Of a stretch of DNA of 64,000 nt, positions 11,669 through 22,167 are shown piece after piece (position 1 is the stretch's first letter; each line of letters opens with the position of its first letter). This DNA comes from Candidatus Endonucleibacter bathymodioli. GTDB taxonomy: Bacteria > Pseudomonadota > Gammaproteobacteria > Pseudomonadales > Endozoicomonadaceae. The DNA lies in NCBI GenBank assembly GCA_030674915.1, contig JASXSV010000004.1:148163-212162 (forward strand), read 5' to 3'. A model generated the notes under the pieces. That model saw nothing but the letters and a program-made list of their open reading frames with translations. It was not told the DNA's origin and searched no databases. A program made the translations under genes and the position numbers.

Positions 11669-13765
11669 TTAGCTAATGATATTACCCACAGGCTCAATAC
11701 TATCATCCAATACCAGCGCCGAAAAATGATCAATCAAAAGCAGCACATTCGGATCACTACGAATACTACTCTTTGCCTGCTCCAACCTTTCGTGAATTTT
11801 TTGCTCTCGCCAACTAGCAGGGGTTTCTGTTTCGATAACCCCCACTTCAACCTGTAAACACAGCGGCTTATCAAAATAATCAGATAACACCTTTTCGATT
11901 CGTTCACGATGCATTTCGTTATATAGAGTACTGCGCTGACTATCCAGTCGCAAACTCATAGTATTGGCACTATGCGCCACATATTCACAATGAGAACCAA
12001 GAGTACCTGTCACCCCTCCAATAACAAGACTCCTAAACACTGCAATCCAAGAGGATGCACTAAGATCATTAAGGGGCAATTTTTTATCCTCAACCATTAC
12101 ATCCATTAAGGCAGCCCCAGGGACTGTATGAGGCTCCTCCTGAACCACTCCGTCGTGATTAAGTGGTGATGGAAAATCCTGACCCGCGCCTCTCAGCACT
12201 TCTGAACTGGAATCATTCAACTCTTCAGCAATAATGGCATCCTCATAAGCTGAAAGGGGGATATGCTCCTCCACTTCTGCTAAATACTCACTTGCCGCTA
12301 ACTCATCATCTGCCACTGAGTCAACCAAACAATTCTGCTTATCAACATTTTCAACCAGCAATACAGGTTCAGGTTCAGGTTCAGGTTCAGGTTCAGGTTC
12401 AGGTTCAGGTTCAGGTTCAGGTTCAGGTTCAGGTTCAGGTTCAGGTTCAGGTTCAGGTTCAGGTTCAGGTTCAGGTTCAGGTTCAGGTTCAGGTTCAGGT
12501 TCAGGTTCAGGTTCAGGTTCAGGTTCAGGTTCAGGTTCAGGTTCAGGTTCAGGTTCAGGTTCAGGTTCAGGTTCAGGTTCAGGTTCAGGTTCAGGTTCAG
12601 GTTCAGGTTCTTCGGTACTATCAGCACCAGTAGCTAACTCACGTACACCTGCACCCAACACCCCATTATCCAAGGGTGCAGCATCAGGGCGAAATGCCAG
12701 CATTCTCAACATAGCCATTTCAAAACCACTACGAGGATCAGGCGCCAAGGGTAAATCTTTTTTCCCCACCAATCCCACCTGGTAATAAAGTTGAACGTCC
12801 TCTGCTCTCATAGCAGAAGCCAGCTCAAGCACTTTTTCCCGGTCACCTATGCTATTATCAATCGCACTCGGTACTGCCTGAGCAATAGCTACTCGATGCA
12901 GCAGGGACAACATATCATCTAGAACCGTTAAATAATCTGGCGCATAATCAGCCAGTTCAGATACCGTCTCAATAACTACTGCAGCATCACCAGAGGCCAG
13001 TGCGCGAACCATTCGCATCACCTGCCCCCTATCAATCGTACCCAGCATGGCACTCACTTCCGACTCACAAATACGACCATTACCAAAGGCAATGGCTTGA
13101 TCCGCTAAGCTCAAAGCATCACGCATACTGCCGTCGGCCGATATAGCTATCTGCCAGAGTCCCTGGGCATCATATGCAATCTTTTCACCAGTTAGCACTA
13201 CCTCCAAATAATCCACAATACGCTCTGGAGACATGCTTTTCAGACTAAACTGCAGGCAGCGAGAAAGAATAGTAACTGGCAATTTCTGGGGATCAGTAGT
13301 AGCCAGTAAAAACTTCACGTGCGCCGGAGGCTCTTCCAATGTTTTCAGCAAAGCATTAAAACTATGGGTCGACAGCATATGAACTTCATCAATCAAGTAA
13401 ACTTTATAGCGCCCCATAGTCGGTGCATACTGCACGTTATCCAACAACTCTCGAGTGTCTTCTACCTTGGTTCTTGAAGCCGCATCCACCTCAATCAAGT
13501 CTACAAAACGACCTTCATTAATTTCTATACAAGCTACACATTCACCACAAGGCCTAGCACTGACCCCCTTCTCACAATTCAGGCATTTAGCAAAAATACG
13601 CGCTATTGTCGTTTTGCCAACACCGCGGGTACCCGTAAAAAGATACGCATGATGAAGTCGATTCTGGTTAAGCGCATTAATCAATGCCTGAAGAACATGA
13701 GCCTGCCCAACCAATTCCTCAAAAGAACGCGGTCGCCATTTACGCGCAAGAACCTGATAACCCAT
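11669..13765 (-). CDS. dnaX: DNA polymerase III subunit gamma/tau DnaX with (Glu-Pro)41 linker
   Basis: Clamp-loader ATPase and replisome organiser. The N-terminal AAA+ module has Walker A GTRGVGKT (about 45-52), a zinc-binding cysteine cluster (about 61-79), and the DEVH box at 126-129. The clamp-loader domains run to about residue 375. The C-terminal part, after about residue 550, is the tau-specific region that would contact the polymerase and helicase. Between them lies an exceptional low-complexity stretch: residues 386-467 are 41 uninterrupted Glu-Pro dipeptides. The repeat length is a multiple of three, so copy-number changes keep the frame. No canonical A_AAA_AAG slip site for making gamma is visible, only an A6 run at codons 335-336. 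The ATG at 13765 gives the standard [12 protein letters not shown] start. Confidence 0.95.
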   Translation of the reverse strand: MGYQVLARKWRPRSFEELVGQAHVLQALINALNQNRLHHAYLFTGTRGVGKTTIARIFAKCLNCEKGVSARPCGECVACIEINEGRFVDLIEVDAASRTKVEDTRELLDNVQYAPTMGRYKVYLIDEVHMLSTHSFNALLKTLEEPPAHVKFLLATTDPQKLPVTILSRCLQFSLKSMSPERIVDYLEVVLTGEKIAYDAQGLWQIAISADGSMRDALSLADQAIAFGNGRICESEVSAMLGTIDRGQVMRMVRALASGDAAVVIETVSELADYAPDYLTVLDDMLSLLHRVAIAQAVPSAIDNSIGDREKVLELASAMRAEDVQLYYQVGLVGKKDLPLAPDPRSGFEMAMLRMLAFRPDAAPLDNGVLGAGVRELATGADSTEEPEPEPEPEPEPEPEPEPEPEPEPEPEPEPEPEPEPEPEPEPEPEPEPEPEPEPEPEPEPEPEPEPEPEPEPEPEPEPEPEPVLLVENVDKQNCLVDSVADDELAASEYLAEVEEHIPLSAYEDAIIAEELNDSSSEVLRGAGQDFPSPLNHDGVVQEEPHTVPGAALMDVMVEDKKLPLNDLSASSWIAVFRSLVIGGVTGTLGSHCEYVAHSANTMSLRLDSQRSTLYNEMHRERIEKVLSDYFDKPLCLQVEVGVIETETPASWREQKIHERLEQAKSSIRSDPNVLLLIDHFSALVLDDSIEPVGNIIS
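12365..12610. repeat. Perfect 6-bp tandem repeat (41 units) inside dnaX
   Basis: The unit aggttc (plus strand; GAACCT in the dnaX sense) is repeated 41 times without a mismatch across 246 bases. It encodes Glu-Pro dipeptides. Because the unit is two codons long, other frames are also open and produce artificial Val-Gln and Leu-Asn runs, which are not genes. Such a pure microsatellite is expected to vary in length by slippage. Confidence 0.98.
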
Positions 13766-14301
13766 AAAAGTATTAACTCTCCCCTTTCAGTTAATCCACC
13801 CCATAACCACAAAAGTGTACATACCAAAGCAGTAATATGCTCTATATCTTTGAAAATGCGAAGACTAGTCAGCTTAAATTACCACATTATCGGGGGACAC
13901 TACTTATTAACATTTTCACGTAATGAAAGCATATAAAGAAAGGATAAGTCGCATCATGAGAAGCTAGATTAGCTAGAAGAGCTAAGTCTTTATAAATTAT
14001 GATAATTAACAGATTTAATGACTGGAATTGCACAAGCAGAAAGAAAATACTTCAAACCTTTAATCACCGAAAAGCCTTCACTACAAACACTTCCCTCTCT
14101 ACTTTGAGAGCGCAAAGCTGCTGACTATTCCTCCTTCAAAGGTAACGAATATATACTTTTCTAACCTTACTCAAAGCCTTGAAATATAGAGAGATTCTAG
14201 CCAAATTATTCAGAATACTAGGATTCTGCGCCACGCGACAAACTTCTTATCATCCACAGCAACCACCCGGACAAAAATAAAAAAGGTTTTGAAAATTCAA
14301 A
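13766..14301. other. Intergenic gap upstream of dnaX
   Basis: About 535 bases between the dnaX start and the 4.5S RNA terminator. No gene is seen. It should include the dnaX promoter. Confidence 0.35.
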
Positions 14302-14331
14302 CAAAAAAACTTCTTTATTTGCATAAGAAGC
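14302..14331 (-). terminator. Rho-independent terminator of ffs
   Basis: On the minus strand CTTCTT and AAGAAG form a stem separated by an AT-rich loop and are followed directly by a run of seven T. It lies about 25 bases past the 3' end of the SRP RNA, the expected place for its terminator. Confidence 0.7.
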
Positions 14332-14355
14332 TATCCATCACAAGAGATGGAGACG

Positions 14356-14460
<105 letters not shown>

Positions 14461-14521
14461 GCCATTAACAGACCAACAGACTTTCGTGTTGCGCCTAGAT
14501 ATGCGTATGATCCATAAAGAC

Positions 14522-14527
14522 ATTATA
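14522..14527 (-). promoter_or_regulatory. Possible -10 box for ffs
   Basis: A perfect TATAAT on the minus strand lies about 65 bases upstream of the 4.5S RNA. It is preceded by only a weak -35 match. It would give a longer leader than in E. coli, to be removed by processing. Tentative. Confidence 0.3.
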
Positions 14528-14656
14528 AAAGTCAAGGCAATAAAAGTTCTTATTTAATATATATACTAAACTATAAGTAAAGTAAGGGGTGAAATTGTTG
14601 TCTTTTCATTAACCAAACCTATTACCGAATCGAAACAACTCAAAAGGTAGCCTACC

Positions 14657-14935
14657 ATGGAATCAGAAGAGTCATCGCAGCAACAAATTATTGAAGGCAA
14701 GGCTTGCATTGAGCAAGCAGAACAGTTATTTGAGAAGATGCAGCATCTCAGAAACCTGTTACTAATAAAGCACGGCGCCGGCAGACGCTATCTCCAGTAC
14801 ACCAAACCCAATACAGACCTACTAAAAAAAGCAGAACAAGCAATACTTAGCAACCTCCAATCAAAAAAACCTATCTCGAATAAACGCAAAAAATCATGTA
14901 TGGTTCAAATGATGAATCGTAACGGAATGGCTTAA
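14657..14935 (+). CDS. Hypothetical small charged protein
   Basis: I do not recognise this 92-residue protein. It is hydrophilic and probably mostly helical: a Glu/Gln-rich N-terminal half (residues 1-40), then a basic C-terminal end (KPISNKRKKS). There is no signal peptide or membrane span. An AAGG motif lies about eight bases before the ATG, which favours translation. It stands alone between the SRP RNA and the recCBD operon. It could be a lineage-specific gene or a chance frame. Confidence 0.45.
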   Translation: MESEESSQQQIIEGKACIEQAEQLFEKMQHLRNLLLIKHGAGRRYLQYTKPNTDLLKKAEQAILSNLQSKKPISNKRKKSCMVQMMNRNGMA

Positions 14936-15168
14936 TATGCTTGTCATACTTATAAATATGCAGAAATGCTGACCACCATCTCTAAGCCAAACCTCTTTAC
15001 CATCAAATGCGTAGGACTTCGTTCCCTTGCAATATATCCACACCTTCAGTTACTTTAGCTTATAAACAAGCAATCTTGTTCATAGTTAAAAGCACCTTAT
15101 TTCGAGTAGTTTGTAATAACATGCTTACCAAAGCACTAATATTCATCGATGATGTCGAGTAACAAGCT

Positions 15169-18100
15169 GTGCTAACCATTTATCACTCAAATCGTCTTGA
15201 TATACTAAAAGATCTCCTTATTGCTTTGATCAAAAGACAACCTCTATCCAACCCTTTGCAAGACGAACAAATTCTGGTACAGAGTCCCGGCATGGCTCAG
15301 TGGCTGCGACTTCAGTTAGCAGAAGAGCTAGGTGTTGCTGCCGCCATTAATTTTCCATTACCAGCCAGCTTCTTATGGGAAATGTATATCCACATTTTAC
15401 CGCATGTTCCCAAGCGTTCCGCGTTCAATAAAGAAACCATGACGTGGAAAATAATGGTTCTAGTCAAACAAATGCTAAACCAAGACAACTTTGCCCCACT
15501 AAAAAACTACCTAACAGAAGACGATGATGATCTGAAAAGCTACCAGCTAGCAGGGAAAATTGCTGATATTTTCGACCAATATCTGGTATACCGCCCTGAC
15601 TGGATTCTTAAATGGGAGCAAGATGATGGCTTGGATGCCATCCCCCATAAACAACTGTGGCAGCCTGAACTTTGGCGAGCCCTAGTTGCTAAAACTGCAG
15701 AACTAAATCAGCCCCATTGGCACAGAGCCAACATGCACCAACAGTTCAATGAAAAGATAACCCGTGGCAAAAGTGTTCACACCCTACCCAAACGTTTTTT
15801 TGTCTTTGGTATTTCAGCCCTTCCTCCACATTTTATTGAGTCACTACATACTTTAAGCCAACAAACCGACGTGCACCTGATGATTACCAATCCTTGCCGT
15901 TATTTTTGGGGTGATATCAAAGACCCTAAATATTTGGCTAAAATGAAATCAAGACATTTTTTACTAAACAACGACCAGCGCTCAGAACGGAAAGAGCCAT
16001 TCTATAAGACATCGTCCATATCTGGCGATGATTGCACCAATCCGTTATTGGCCTCTATGGGCAAACTCGGGCGCGACTATCTTTATCAAATCCATGACTT
16101 AGACGCAGTGGATATTGATGCGTTTGCTGACATTCCCAGAACCACACTATTAAAACACATTCAGGCAGATATTCTTGATTTAGCAGATAGCTCCAGCAAC
16201 ACTCCAAAACCAGAAATAAAGAAAAATGATACGTCATTTAGAATCCACAATTGCCATTCTCCAATAAGAGAAGTGGAAGTACTGCACGACCAGCTGTTAG
16301 CAATTTTCGCCAAACACCAAGATATTACACCTAAAGACATAGTCATAATGCTACCCAATGTAGACGCCTATAGCCCGTGGATTCAAACAGTATTTGGCAG
16401 CATACCCAAACAAGACCCAAGATACATACCTTTTTCTATATCAGACAATAGTGTTCGTACAGAGCACCCCTTATTAACTGGAGTTTTAAAATTACTGAAT
16501 ATTGATAACAGTCGCTGTACAGCTCCAGAGTTATTAGATTTACTTGATATCCCAGCACTGCAAAGACGCTTTAAACTAAATCAAAATGACCTTGAAACTC
16601 TTAGACAGTGGGTTAATGATACTGGCATTCGCTGGGGGATAAATAGCCACCAGCAGAGCCGTTTTGATTTACCGATAATGTCTATTAATACTTGGCAGTT
16701 TGGCTTGCGTCGCATGCTACTGGGCTATGCTATGCCGGAGTCCTCCGGCATTCATGCAGGCATTTTACCCTTTGACGGGGTTCAGGGTCTAAACGCATGC
16801 CTATGCGGTCAACTGGCTGATTTTCTTGAGCAAATAGAACAGCTCTCAACATCCCTGAACCAAGAATATTCAATTGATGAATGGACACGCTACGTTAATA
16901 ATCTGCTAGAACAATTTTTTCTTCCAAACAAGAGCGATGAATACCCATTAAAAATTATTCATGACGCCATGGAACATCTCCACGAACAGCTACATGATGC
17001 TGACCATCAGCAACCATTAACAAAATCAATCATAGTCAGTTACTTGACGGAACGAATTATCCAACGACAAAACAGTAAGCGCTTTCTGGCAGGCCAAGTC
17101 AATTTCTGCACTTTGATGCCAATGCGCTCAATTCCTTTTAAAATAGTATGCCTGTTGGGTATGAATGACGGAGCTTATCCCAGAAGTATCGATATTGCTG
17201 GGTTTGACCTGATAGCACAAAACAGCCGACGAGGTGATCGCTCCCGCCGAGACGATGATCGCTACCTTTTTCTGGAAGCCCTACTGTCAGCACAGCAACA
17301 GTTTTATATTAGTTATGTTGGTAAAAGTATTATCGATAGTTCCCCAAGAGCCCCGTCAGTCTTAGTAACAGAGCTACTTAACTACTGTCAGCAAGGCTTT
17401 ATTGGCCAAAAAGATCCAGACACACCCCTAGCAGAACAATTAATAACCGAACATCCCTTACAAGCATTCAGCCCCAGTGTTTTTGCATCTAAAAGCAAAA
17501 AAGAAAACGACATAAGCCTTTTTAGCTACGCTCGAGAGTGGCTGCCTGCAGCGAGAAGAAAAGGACAGCGACCACCACCGTTTATAGTATCCCCTCTAAA
17601 AGCAACGAACATTCCTGACAGCATCGAAATATCGGAGTTGATTCGTTTTTTTCGCAACACCAGCAAATATTTCTGCAATCATCGTTTAAAAGTATTCTTT
17701 GACGACAATGAAAAGGTGTTAGCAGAAAATGAATCATTTGAATTAGACGGTCTGACACAATACTCACTAAAACAAGAATTACTTGAAGCCTTGATCTTGG
17801 ATCAGCCCTCAACACAGGTCCTAGCATTGCGCCAGGCAAGCGGGTACCTACCTCATGGAGCCTTTGGTGAAGTAATAGTAGATGAACAGGTGAAAGCCCT
17901 GACCTCTATGTCCAACCATATCAGAGACCTAACAACTTCTGAAACCCTAGAGGAGGACATAGAAATAGGTCTAAACATCGGCGATATTCACCTTTGTGGC
18001 TGGCTTAAGCAACTCTATTCTGGTGGATTAATTCGGTACCGACCATCACCGATTAAAGGGAAAGACATCATTACAACATGGATTGAACACTTGTGTTACT

Positions 18101-18504
18101 GCGCAACGAGACCCAGCAGATCAACACGTCTTATTGGGCTTGACCATAAAAAACGAACCTATCAACAAAGAACCTTCAACAACCTGCCTGCTGACAAGGC
18201 TATAGATTACCTTGACGCACTAATGTCAGTTTATAAAGAAGGACTAACATACCCTCAACCGCTATTTCCTGAAACCGCTCTTGCCTTGCTCAACAGTACG
18301 GGGGACGATGAACAGGCAGTAAAACGAGCACGCTTATGTTTTGAAGGTAATCCTCACGGATCCGGTAATTTTGCAGAAGGAGATGACCCTTATATATCCC
18401 GCATTTATCCCAGTTTTGACAGTAGCTACCAAACCATAAGAGAGCTTTCTATAGACGTATTGAATCCTGCGCTGTCACACTCTAAAGCAGGAGGCAGCTC
18501 ATGA
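15169..18504 (+). CDS. recC: RecBCD exonuclease V gamma subunit RecC
   Basis: Structural subunit of RecBCD that splits the DNA strands and recognises Chi. The 1111-residue protein has the RecC N-terminus (IYHSNRLDILKDLL, then VQSPGMAQWLRLQLAEELG), the helicase-like fold without ATP motifs, and the LMPMRSIPFKIVCLLGMNDGAYP segment. It starts at a GTG (15169) and its stop overlaps the recB start by four bases (ATGA), which indicates translational coupling. The operon order recC-recB-recD lacks the ptrA gene that separates recC from recB in E. coli. Confidence 0.95.
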   Translation: MLTIYHSNRLDILKDLLIALIKRQPLSNPLQDEQILVQSPGMAQWLRLQLAEELGVAAAINFPLPASFLWEMYIHILPHVPKRSAFNKETMTWKIMVLVKQMLNQDNFAPLKNYLTEDDDDLKSYQLAGKIADIFDQYLVYRPDWILKWEQDDGLDAIPHKQLWQPELWRALVAKTAELNQPHWHRANMHQQFNEKITRGKSVHTLPKRFFVFGISALPPHFIESLHTLSQQTDVHLMITNPCRYFWGDIKDPKYLAKMKSRHFLLNNDQRSERKEPFYKTSSISGDDCTNPLLASMGKLGRDYLYQIHDLDAVDIDAFADIPRTTLLKHIQADILDLADSSSNTPKPEIKKNDTSFRIHNCHSPIREVEVLHDQLLAIFAKHQDITPKDIVIMLPNVDAYSPWIQTVFGSIPKQDPRYIPFSISDNSVRTEHPLLTGVLKLLNIDNSRCTAPELLDLLDIPALQRRFKLNQNDLETLRQWVNDTGIRWGINSHQQSRFDLPIMSINTWQFGLRRMLLGYAMPESSGIHAGILPFDGVQGLNACLCGQLADFLEQIEQLSTSLNQEYSIDEWTRYVNNLLEQFFLPNKSDEYPLKIIHDAMEHLHEQLHDADHQQPLTKSIIVSYLTERIIQRQNSKRFLAGQVNFCTLMPMRSIPFKIVCLLGMNDGAYPRSIDIAGFDLIAQNSRRGDRSRRDDDRYLFLEALLSAQQQFYISYVGKSIIDSSPRAPSVLVTELLNYCQQGFIGQKDPDTPLAEQLITEHPLQAFSPSVFASKSKKENDISLFSYAREWLPAARRKGQRPPPFIVSPLKATNIPDSIEISELIRFFRNTSKYFCNHRLKVFFDDNEKVLAENESFELDGLTQYSLKQELLEALILDQPSTQVLALRQASGYLPHGAFGEVIVDEQVKALTSMSNHIRDLTTSETLEEDIEIGLNIGDIHLCGWLKQLYSGGLIRYRPSPIKGKDIITTWIEHLCYCATRPSRSTRLIGLDHKKRTYQQRTFNNLPADKAIDYLDALMSVYKEGLTYPQPLFPETALALLNSTGDDEQAVKRARLCFEGNPHGSGNFAEGDDPYISRIYPSFDSSYQTIRELSIDVLNPALSHSKAGGSS

Positions 18505-21500
18505 ACAACAACTCTGCAACTCCTCTGGATATCAGATTATTTCCGTTGCATGGCATACGTCTAATTGAGGCTAGTGCGGGCACAGGTAAAACCTATACCA
18601 TTGCTAACCTGTATTTGCGTCTTTTACTAGGTCATGGACCTAACGATAATACTCATCAGAGTACCGCCCATTGCCAGACATTGAGCGTTGACCAAATTCT
18701 CGTGGTCACATTTACAGAAGCCGCTACCGGCGAGCTTAGAGACCGTATCAGAGCTAGAATTCATGACGCCCGCTTAGCATTTATTGTAAACCACAGTCCA
18801 GACGACTTTTTACAAGCTTTGCTTGACGACCTTGATCGTCACGAAGAACGAATACAGCTTTTATTGGCCGCTGAACGACAAATGGACGAGGCCTCCATAT
18901 TTACCATTCACGGATTTTGTCAACGGATGCTAAAACAGCACGCATTTGAAAGTAACACCCTCTTCTCTAGCGAACTACTTACCGACGAGAGTCATCTGCT
19001 AAATGTCAGTGCGGCGGACTTCTGGCGACGCACGCTTTATCCCATGAATAAACCTTTAACAGCATTAGCTCGTAGCCTGTGGTCTACACCAGAAGCGTTG
19101 CTGACAGCGATTCGTTCTTGGCTTAACAGACCAGATCTCCAAATCATTTCAGGCAAACTCCCGAACTCTCTTGATACGTTTAACAAAGACTACATTGCTC
19201 CGTCTCTAGCGATAAAAACTCTCTGGTTAAACGATAAAGACACTATACGAGCACAACTTCACGACAGTGGTTTGAAAGCCAACTGTAAAAGTATAAAACG
19301 CTTGGACGAGATGGAAGCATTTATCCAAAGTGATGAACTAATCCCTATTCTTGGCAAAGATAGCTGGAATCTCTATAGCACAACAACACTACAAACCAGC
19401 CTGAAAAAAAATGCTAATCTCCCCGAGCACCATATATTTAGTAAAATTGATAACCTGATAAATAAGCCAATATCTTTAAAGAACGCTTTTCAGGGTATGA
19501 TTTTGAAACAAGCACTGGAGAGAATTAAATCTCAACTCAATAAGTTAAAAGCTGTGCATCATCAACTATCCTTTGACGACCTGTTAGCCAACCTTGCTGC
19601 CGCACTTACCGGCGCTCATAGCAGCACCCTTGCCGAAGCCATTCGTTTGCAATTCCGAGTTGCCATGATTGATGAGTTTCAGGACACTGATCCTCAACAG
19701 TATGCAATATTCAGCAATATTTATATTGAGAACCAGGATAAGAGTACCGGCCTGTTCATGATCGGTGATCCAAAACAAGCAATTTACGCCTTCCGAGGTG
19801 CCGATATTTTCACCTATATAGAGGCACGTAGGCAGGTAACCGCTCATTACACCCTTGGAACCAATTGGCGCTCCTCTGCACCCATGGTTGAAGCCGTTAA
19901 CAGCATTTTTTCTCGGTCTTCCTCACCCTTCATTTACAAAGAGGATATCCCTTTTCATCCGGTTAATACTTCAGAGTCTGGCAAGCAAAAACAACTAACT
20001 ATTAATGGCGAACTTTTACCAGCAGCCCAAATTTGGTTACCACAGAGCAGTAATAAAACGATAGGTTCCGGTGAATATCAAGCTATTATGAGCGCAGCCA
20101 CCGCCATAGAAATAAACCAATTACTAACCCTGGCAGATAAACAGCAGTGCGTGCTTAAAAGTAGCAAAACCACTCGCCCTCTAAGGGCTAATGACATAGC
20201 TGTTTTAGTGCGCAGTAGCCGTCAGGGACAATTAATTCGCAACGCCCTAGCCCAACAAGGTATTGCCAGCGTCTATCTAAGCAACAGTGACTCCGTATTT
20301 TCCAGCCAACTAGCCAAAGACTTGCTCCGCCTATTATTCGCTTGCCTAACCCCCACCAACGAGATCACACTACGGTCAGCCTTGGCTACGCCATTATTTA
20401 GCCTTAGTGCTTCGCACCTAGATACCCTTAACCATGATGCACATGTATGGGAGCAAACTATAGAGGAGTTTAGTCACTATCAAAAAATATGGTTTGAGCA
20501 GGGTGTACTACCCATGCTCCGCCGTATTATCTACCAGAGAAATATTGCCGAAAACCTGCTCACCACTGAGTTTGGCGAACGTCAGCTTACAGACCTCCTA
20601 CACTTGGGCGAATTGTTAGCACACCAAGAGATGGAACTGCACAATCACCATGCTCTTTATCGCTGGCTAAGCGAAGCTACTAGCAGTCCTAACAAAAATT
20701 CAGCGGAACAACAGCTACACTTGGAAAGCGAAAATAATCTGGTGAAAATTGTTACCATTCACAAATCCAAAGGCCTTGAATACAACGTCGTTTTTCTACC
20801 ATTTATTTGCACCTACCATGAAGCTAAGCAACCTCTTTACCATGATGAAACTAACAACAAAACAACACTCGACCTCGAAGGTCACAAAACCTCCCTCGTT
20901 CAGGCAGAAAAAGAGAGGCTAGCCGAAGATTTACGCCTTCTATACGTGGCGCTAACCAGATCCGTACACTGCTGTTATCTTGGTATTGCACCTTACAAGC
21001 GAGGGGGTAATAACGAAATAACAGATTTACACAAAACCGCTATCGGCTATTTGCTCAACAACGGCAATCCTATTAATGCTCAAGAGATATCTTCATTACT
21101 AAACCAACTTATTAATGATTGCCAATCCTTTTCTGTCTCAGACCCACCCAATGACAAACTTCCTACCTACCAACCCCTTGTCACGGACAAACAAGAGCTC
21201 ACCGCATTGCAATTCACCGGTAAAATAGAATATGACTGGTGGGTTACCAGTTATTCATCTCTATCCAAAAGTGCGATAGCACACTCTTATTCGTCCCTAT
21301 CAGATCAAGAACTTGAAACAGCAACACCAGATGCTAGCATTGAAGCACCTGGGCACGATCTAGAGGTTCAACAAGAGTCCAAACACACTTCAGCACAACC
21401 TCAATCACGAGAAGATGAGTTCAGTTTGTTTTATTTTCCAAAAGGAGCGAGACCTGGAACCTTCCTACACACACTGTTTGAGCGAGTTGACTTTGCTATC

Positions 21501-22157
21501 AGCTACGATGAAACCCTAGATAACTTTGTCCGAAAAGAGCTCTTAAAAGAAGGCTATGAAGAACATTGGCAGCCCGCACTTTGCCAAATGCTTCATAGCT
21601 GCCTGCAAACCCCATTGGATGGCGATAGCCTCTGTCTAGGACAGATTCCAAAACATCAACGAAAAATAGAAATGGAATTCTATATCCCCATCAACAAACT
21701 CCGAGCCTCAAAACTCAATAACTTGATAGCCAGTCATGATCCACTCAGTAAACAAGCAGGTATGCTAGATTTTCATCAGGTACAAGGCATGCTAAAAGGC
21801 TTTATTGACCTAACCTTCGAGTATCAGGGAAAGTGGTACATACTAGACTACAAATCAAACTGGCTAGGAGCCAGCAAAGAATTCTACACAAGGGAGAATA
21901 TGGCACAAGCCATGATAAGTCATCGGTACGACTTGCAATATCTACTCTACTCTCTAGCGTTGCACCGATTACTAAAACAACGTATTCCTAACTACAATTA
22001 CGGCCATCACTTTGGGGGCGTTATTTACCTCTTCTTGAGAGGAGTCACCCTCAACGACCCAAAAAGACATGGTATTTACGACCATAGACCAGAACAAATC
22101 CTGATCGAAAAGTTAGATGATTTATTTTCCGGCACTCCCGACAACCAAGCTTCCTAG
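18501..22157 (+). CDS. recB: RecBCD exonuclease V beta subunit RecB
   Basis: The 3'-5' helicase and nuclease subunit. The 1218-residue protein has Walker A EASAGTGKT at about 23-31, the DEFQDTDPQQ Walker B/motif II, the GDPKQAIYAFRGAD motif III, the TIHKSKGLEY motif V and the LRLLYVALTR motif VI. The C-terminal nuclease domain keeps the catalytic LDYKSNW box with Asp1116 and Lys1118. All key residues are present, so the enzyme looks active. It overlaps recC by four bases, and its stop lies ten bases before the preferred recD start. Confidence 0.96.
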   Translation: MNNNSATPLDIRLFPLHGIRLIEASAGTGKTYTIANLYLRLLLGHGPNDNTHQSTAHCQTLSVDQILVVTFTEAATGELRDRIRARIHDARLAFIVNHSPDDFLQALLDDLDRHEERIQLLLAAERQMDEASIFTIHGFCQRMLKQHAFESNTLFSSELLTDESHLLNVSAADFWRRTLYPMNKPLTALARSLWSTPEALLTAIRSWLNRPDLQIISGKLPNSLDTFNKDYIAPSLAIKTLWLNDKDTIRAQLHDSGLKANCKSIKRLDEMEAFIQSDELIPILGKDSWNLYSTTTLQTSLKKNANLPEHHIFSKIDNLINKPISLKNAFQGMILKQALERIKSQLNKLKAVHHQLSFDDLLANLAAALTGAHSSTLAEAIRLQFRVAMIDEFQDTDPQQYAIFSNIYIENQDKSTGLFMIGDPKQAIYAFRGADIFTYIEARRQVTAHYTLGTNWRSSAPMVEAVNSIFSRSSSPFIYKEDIPFHPVNTSESGKQKQLTINGELLPAAQIWLPQSSNKTIGSGEYQAIMSAATAIEINQLLTLADKQQCVLKSSKTTRPLRANDIAVLVRSSRQGQLIRNALAQQGIASVYLSNSDSVFSSQLAKDLLRLLFACLTPTNEITLRSALATPLFSLSASHLDTLNHDAHVWEQTIEEFSHYQKIWFEQGVLPMLRRIIYQRNIAENLLTTEFGERQLTDLLHLGELLAHQEMELHNHHALYRWLSEATSSPNKNSAEQQLHLESENNLVKIVTIHKSKGLEYNVVFLPFICTYHEAKQPLYHDETNNKTTLDLEGHKTSLVQAEKERLAEDLRLLYVALTRSVHCCYLGIAPYKRGGNNEITDLHKTAIGYLLNNGNPINAQEISSLLNQLINDCQSFSVSDPPNDKLPTYQPLVTDKQELTALQFTGKIEYDWWVTSYSSLSKSAIAHSYSSLSDQELETATPDASIEAPGHDLEVQQESKHTSAQPQSREDEFSLFYFPKGARPGTFLHTLFERVDFAISYDETLDNFVRKELLKEGYEEHWQPALCQMLHSCLQTPLDGDSLCLGQIPKHQRKIEMEFYIPINKLRASKLNNLIASHDPLSKQAGMLDFHQVQGMLKGFIDLTFEYQGKWYILDYKSNWLGASKEFYTRENMAQAMISHRYDLQYLLYSLALHRLLKQRIPNYNYGHHFGGVIYLFLRGVTLNDPKRHGIYDHRPEQILIEKLDDLFSGTPDNQAS

Positions 22158-22167
22158 GAGAATAAAT

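Noticed and set aside
12292-12633. Open frames of Val-Gln and Leu-Asn repeats across the dnaX microsatellite
   Set aside because: They are artefacts of the 6-bp repeat, which keeps several frames open; dnaX is the real gene.
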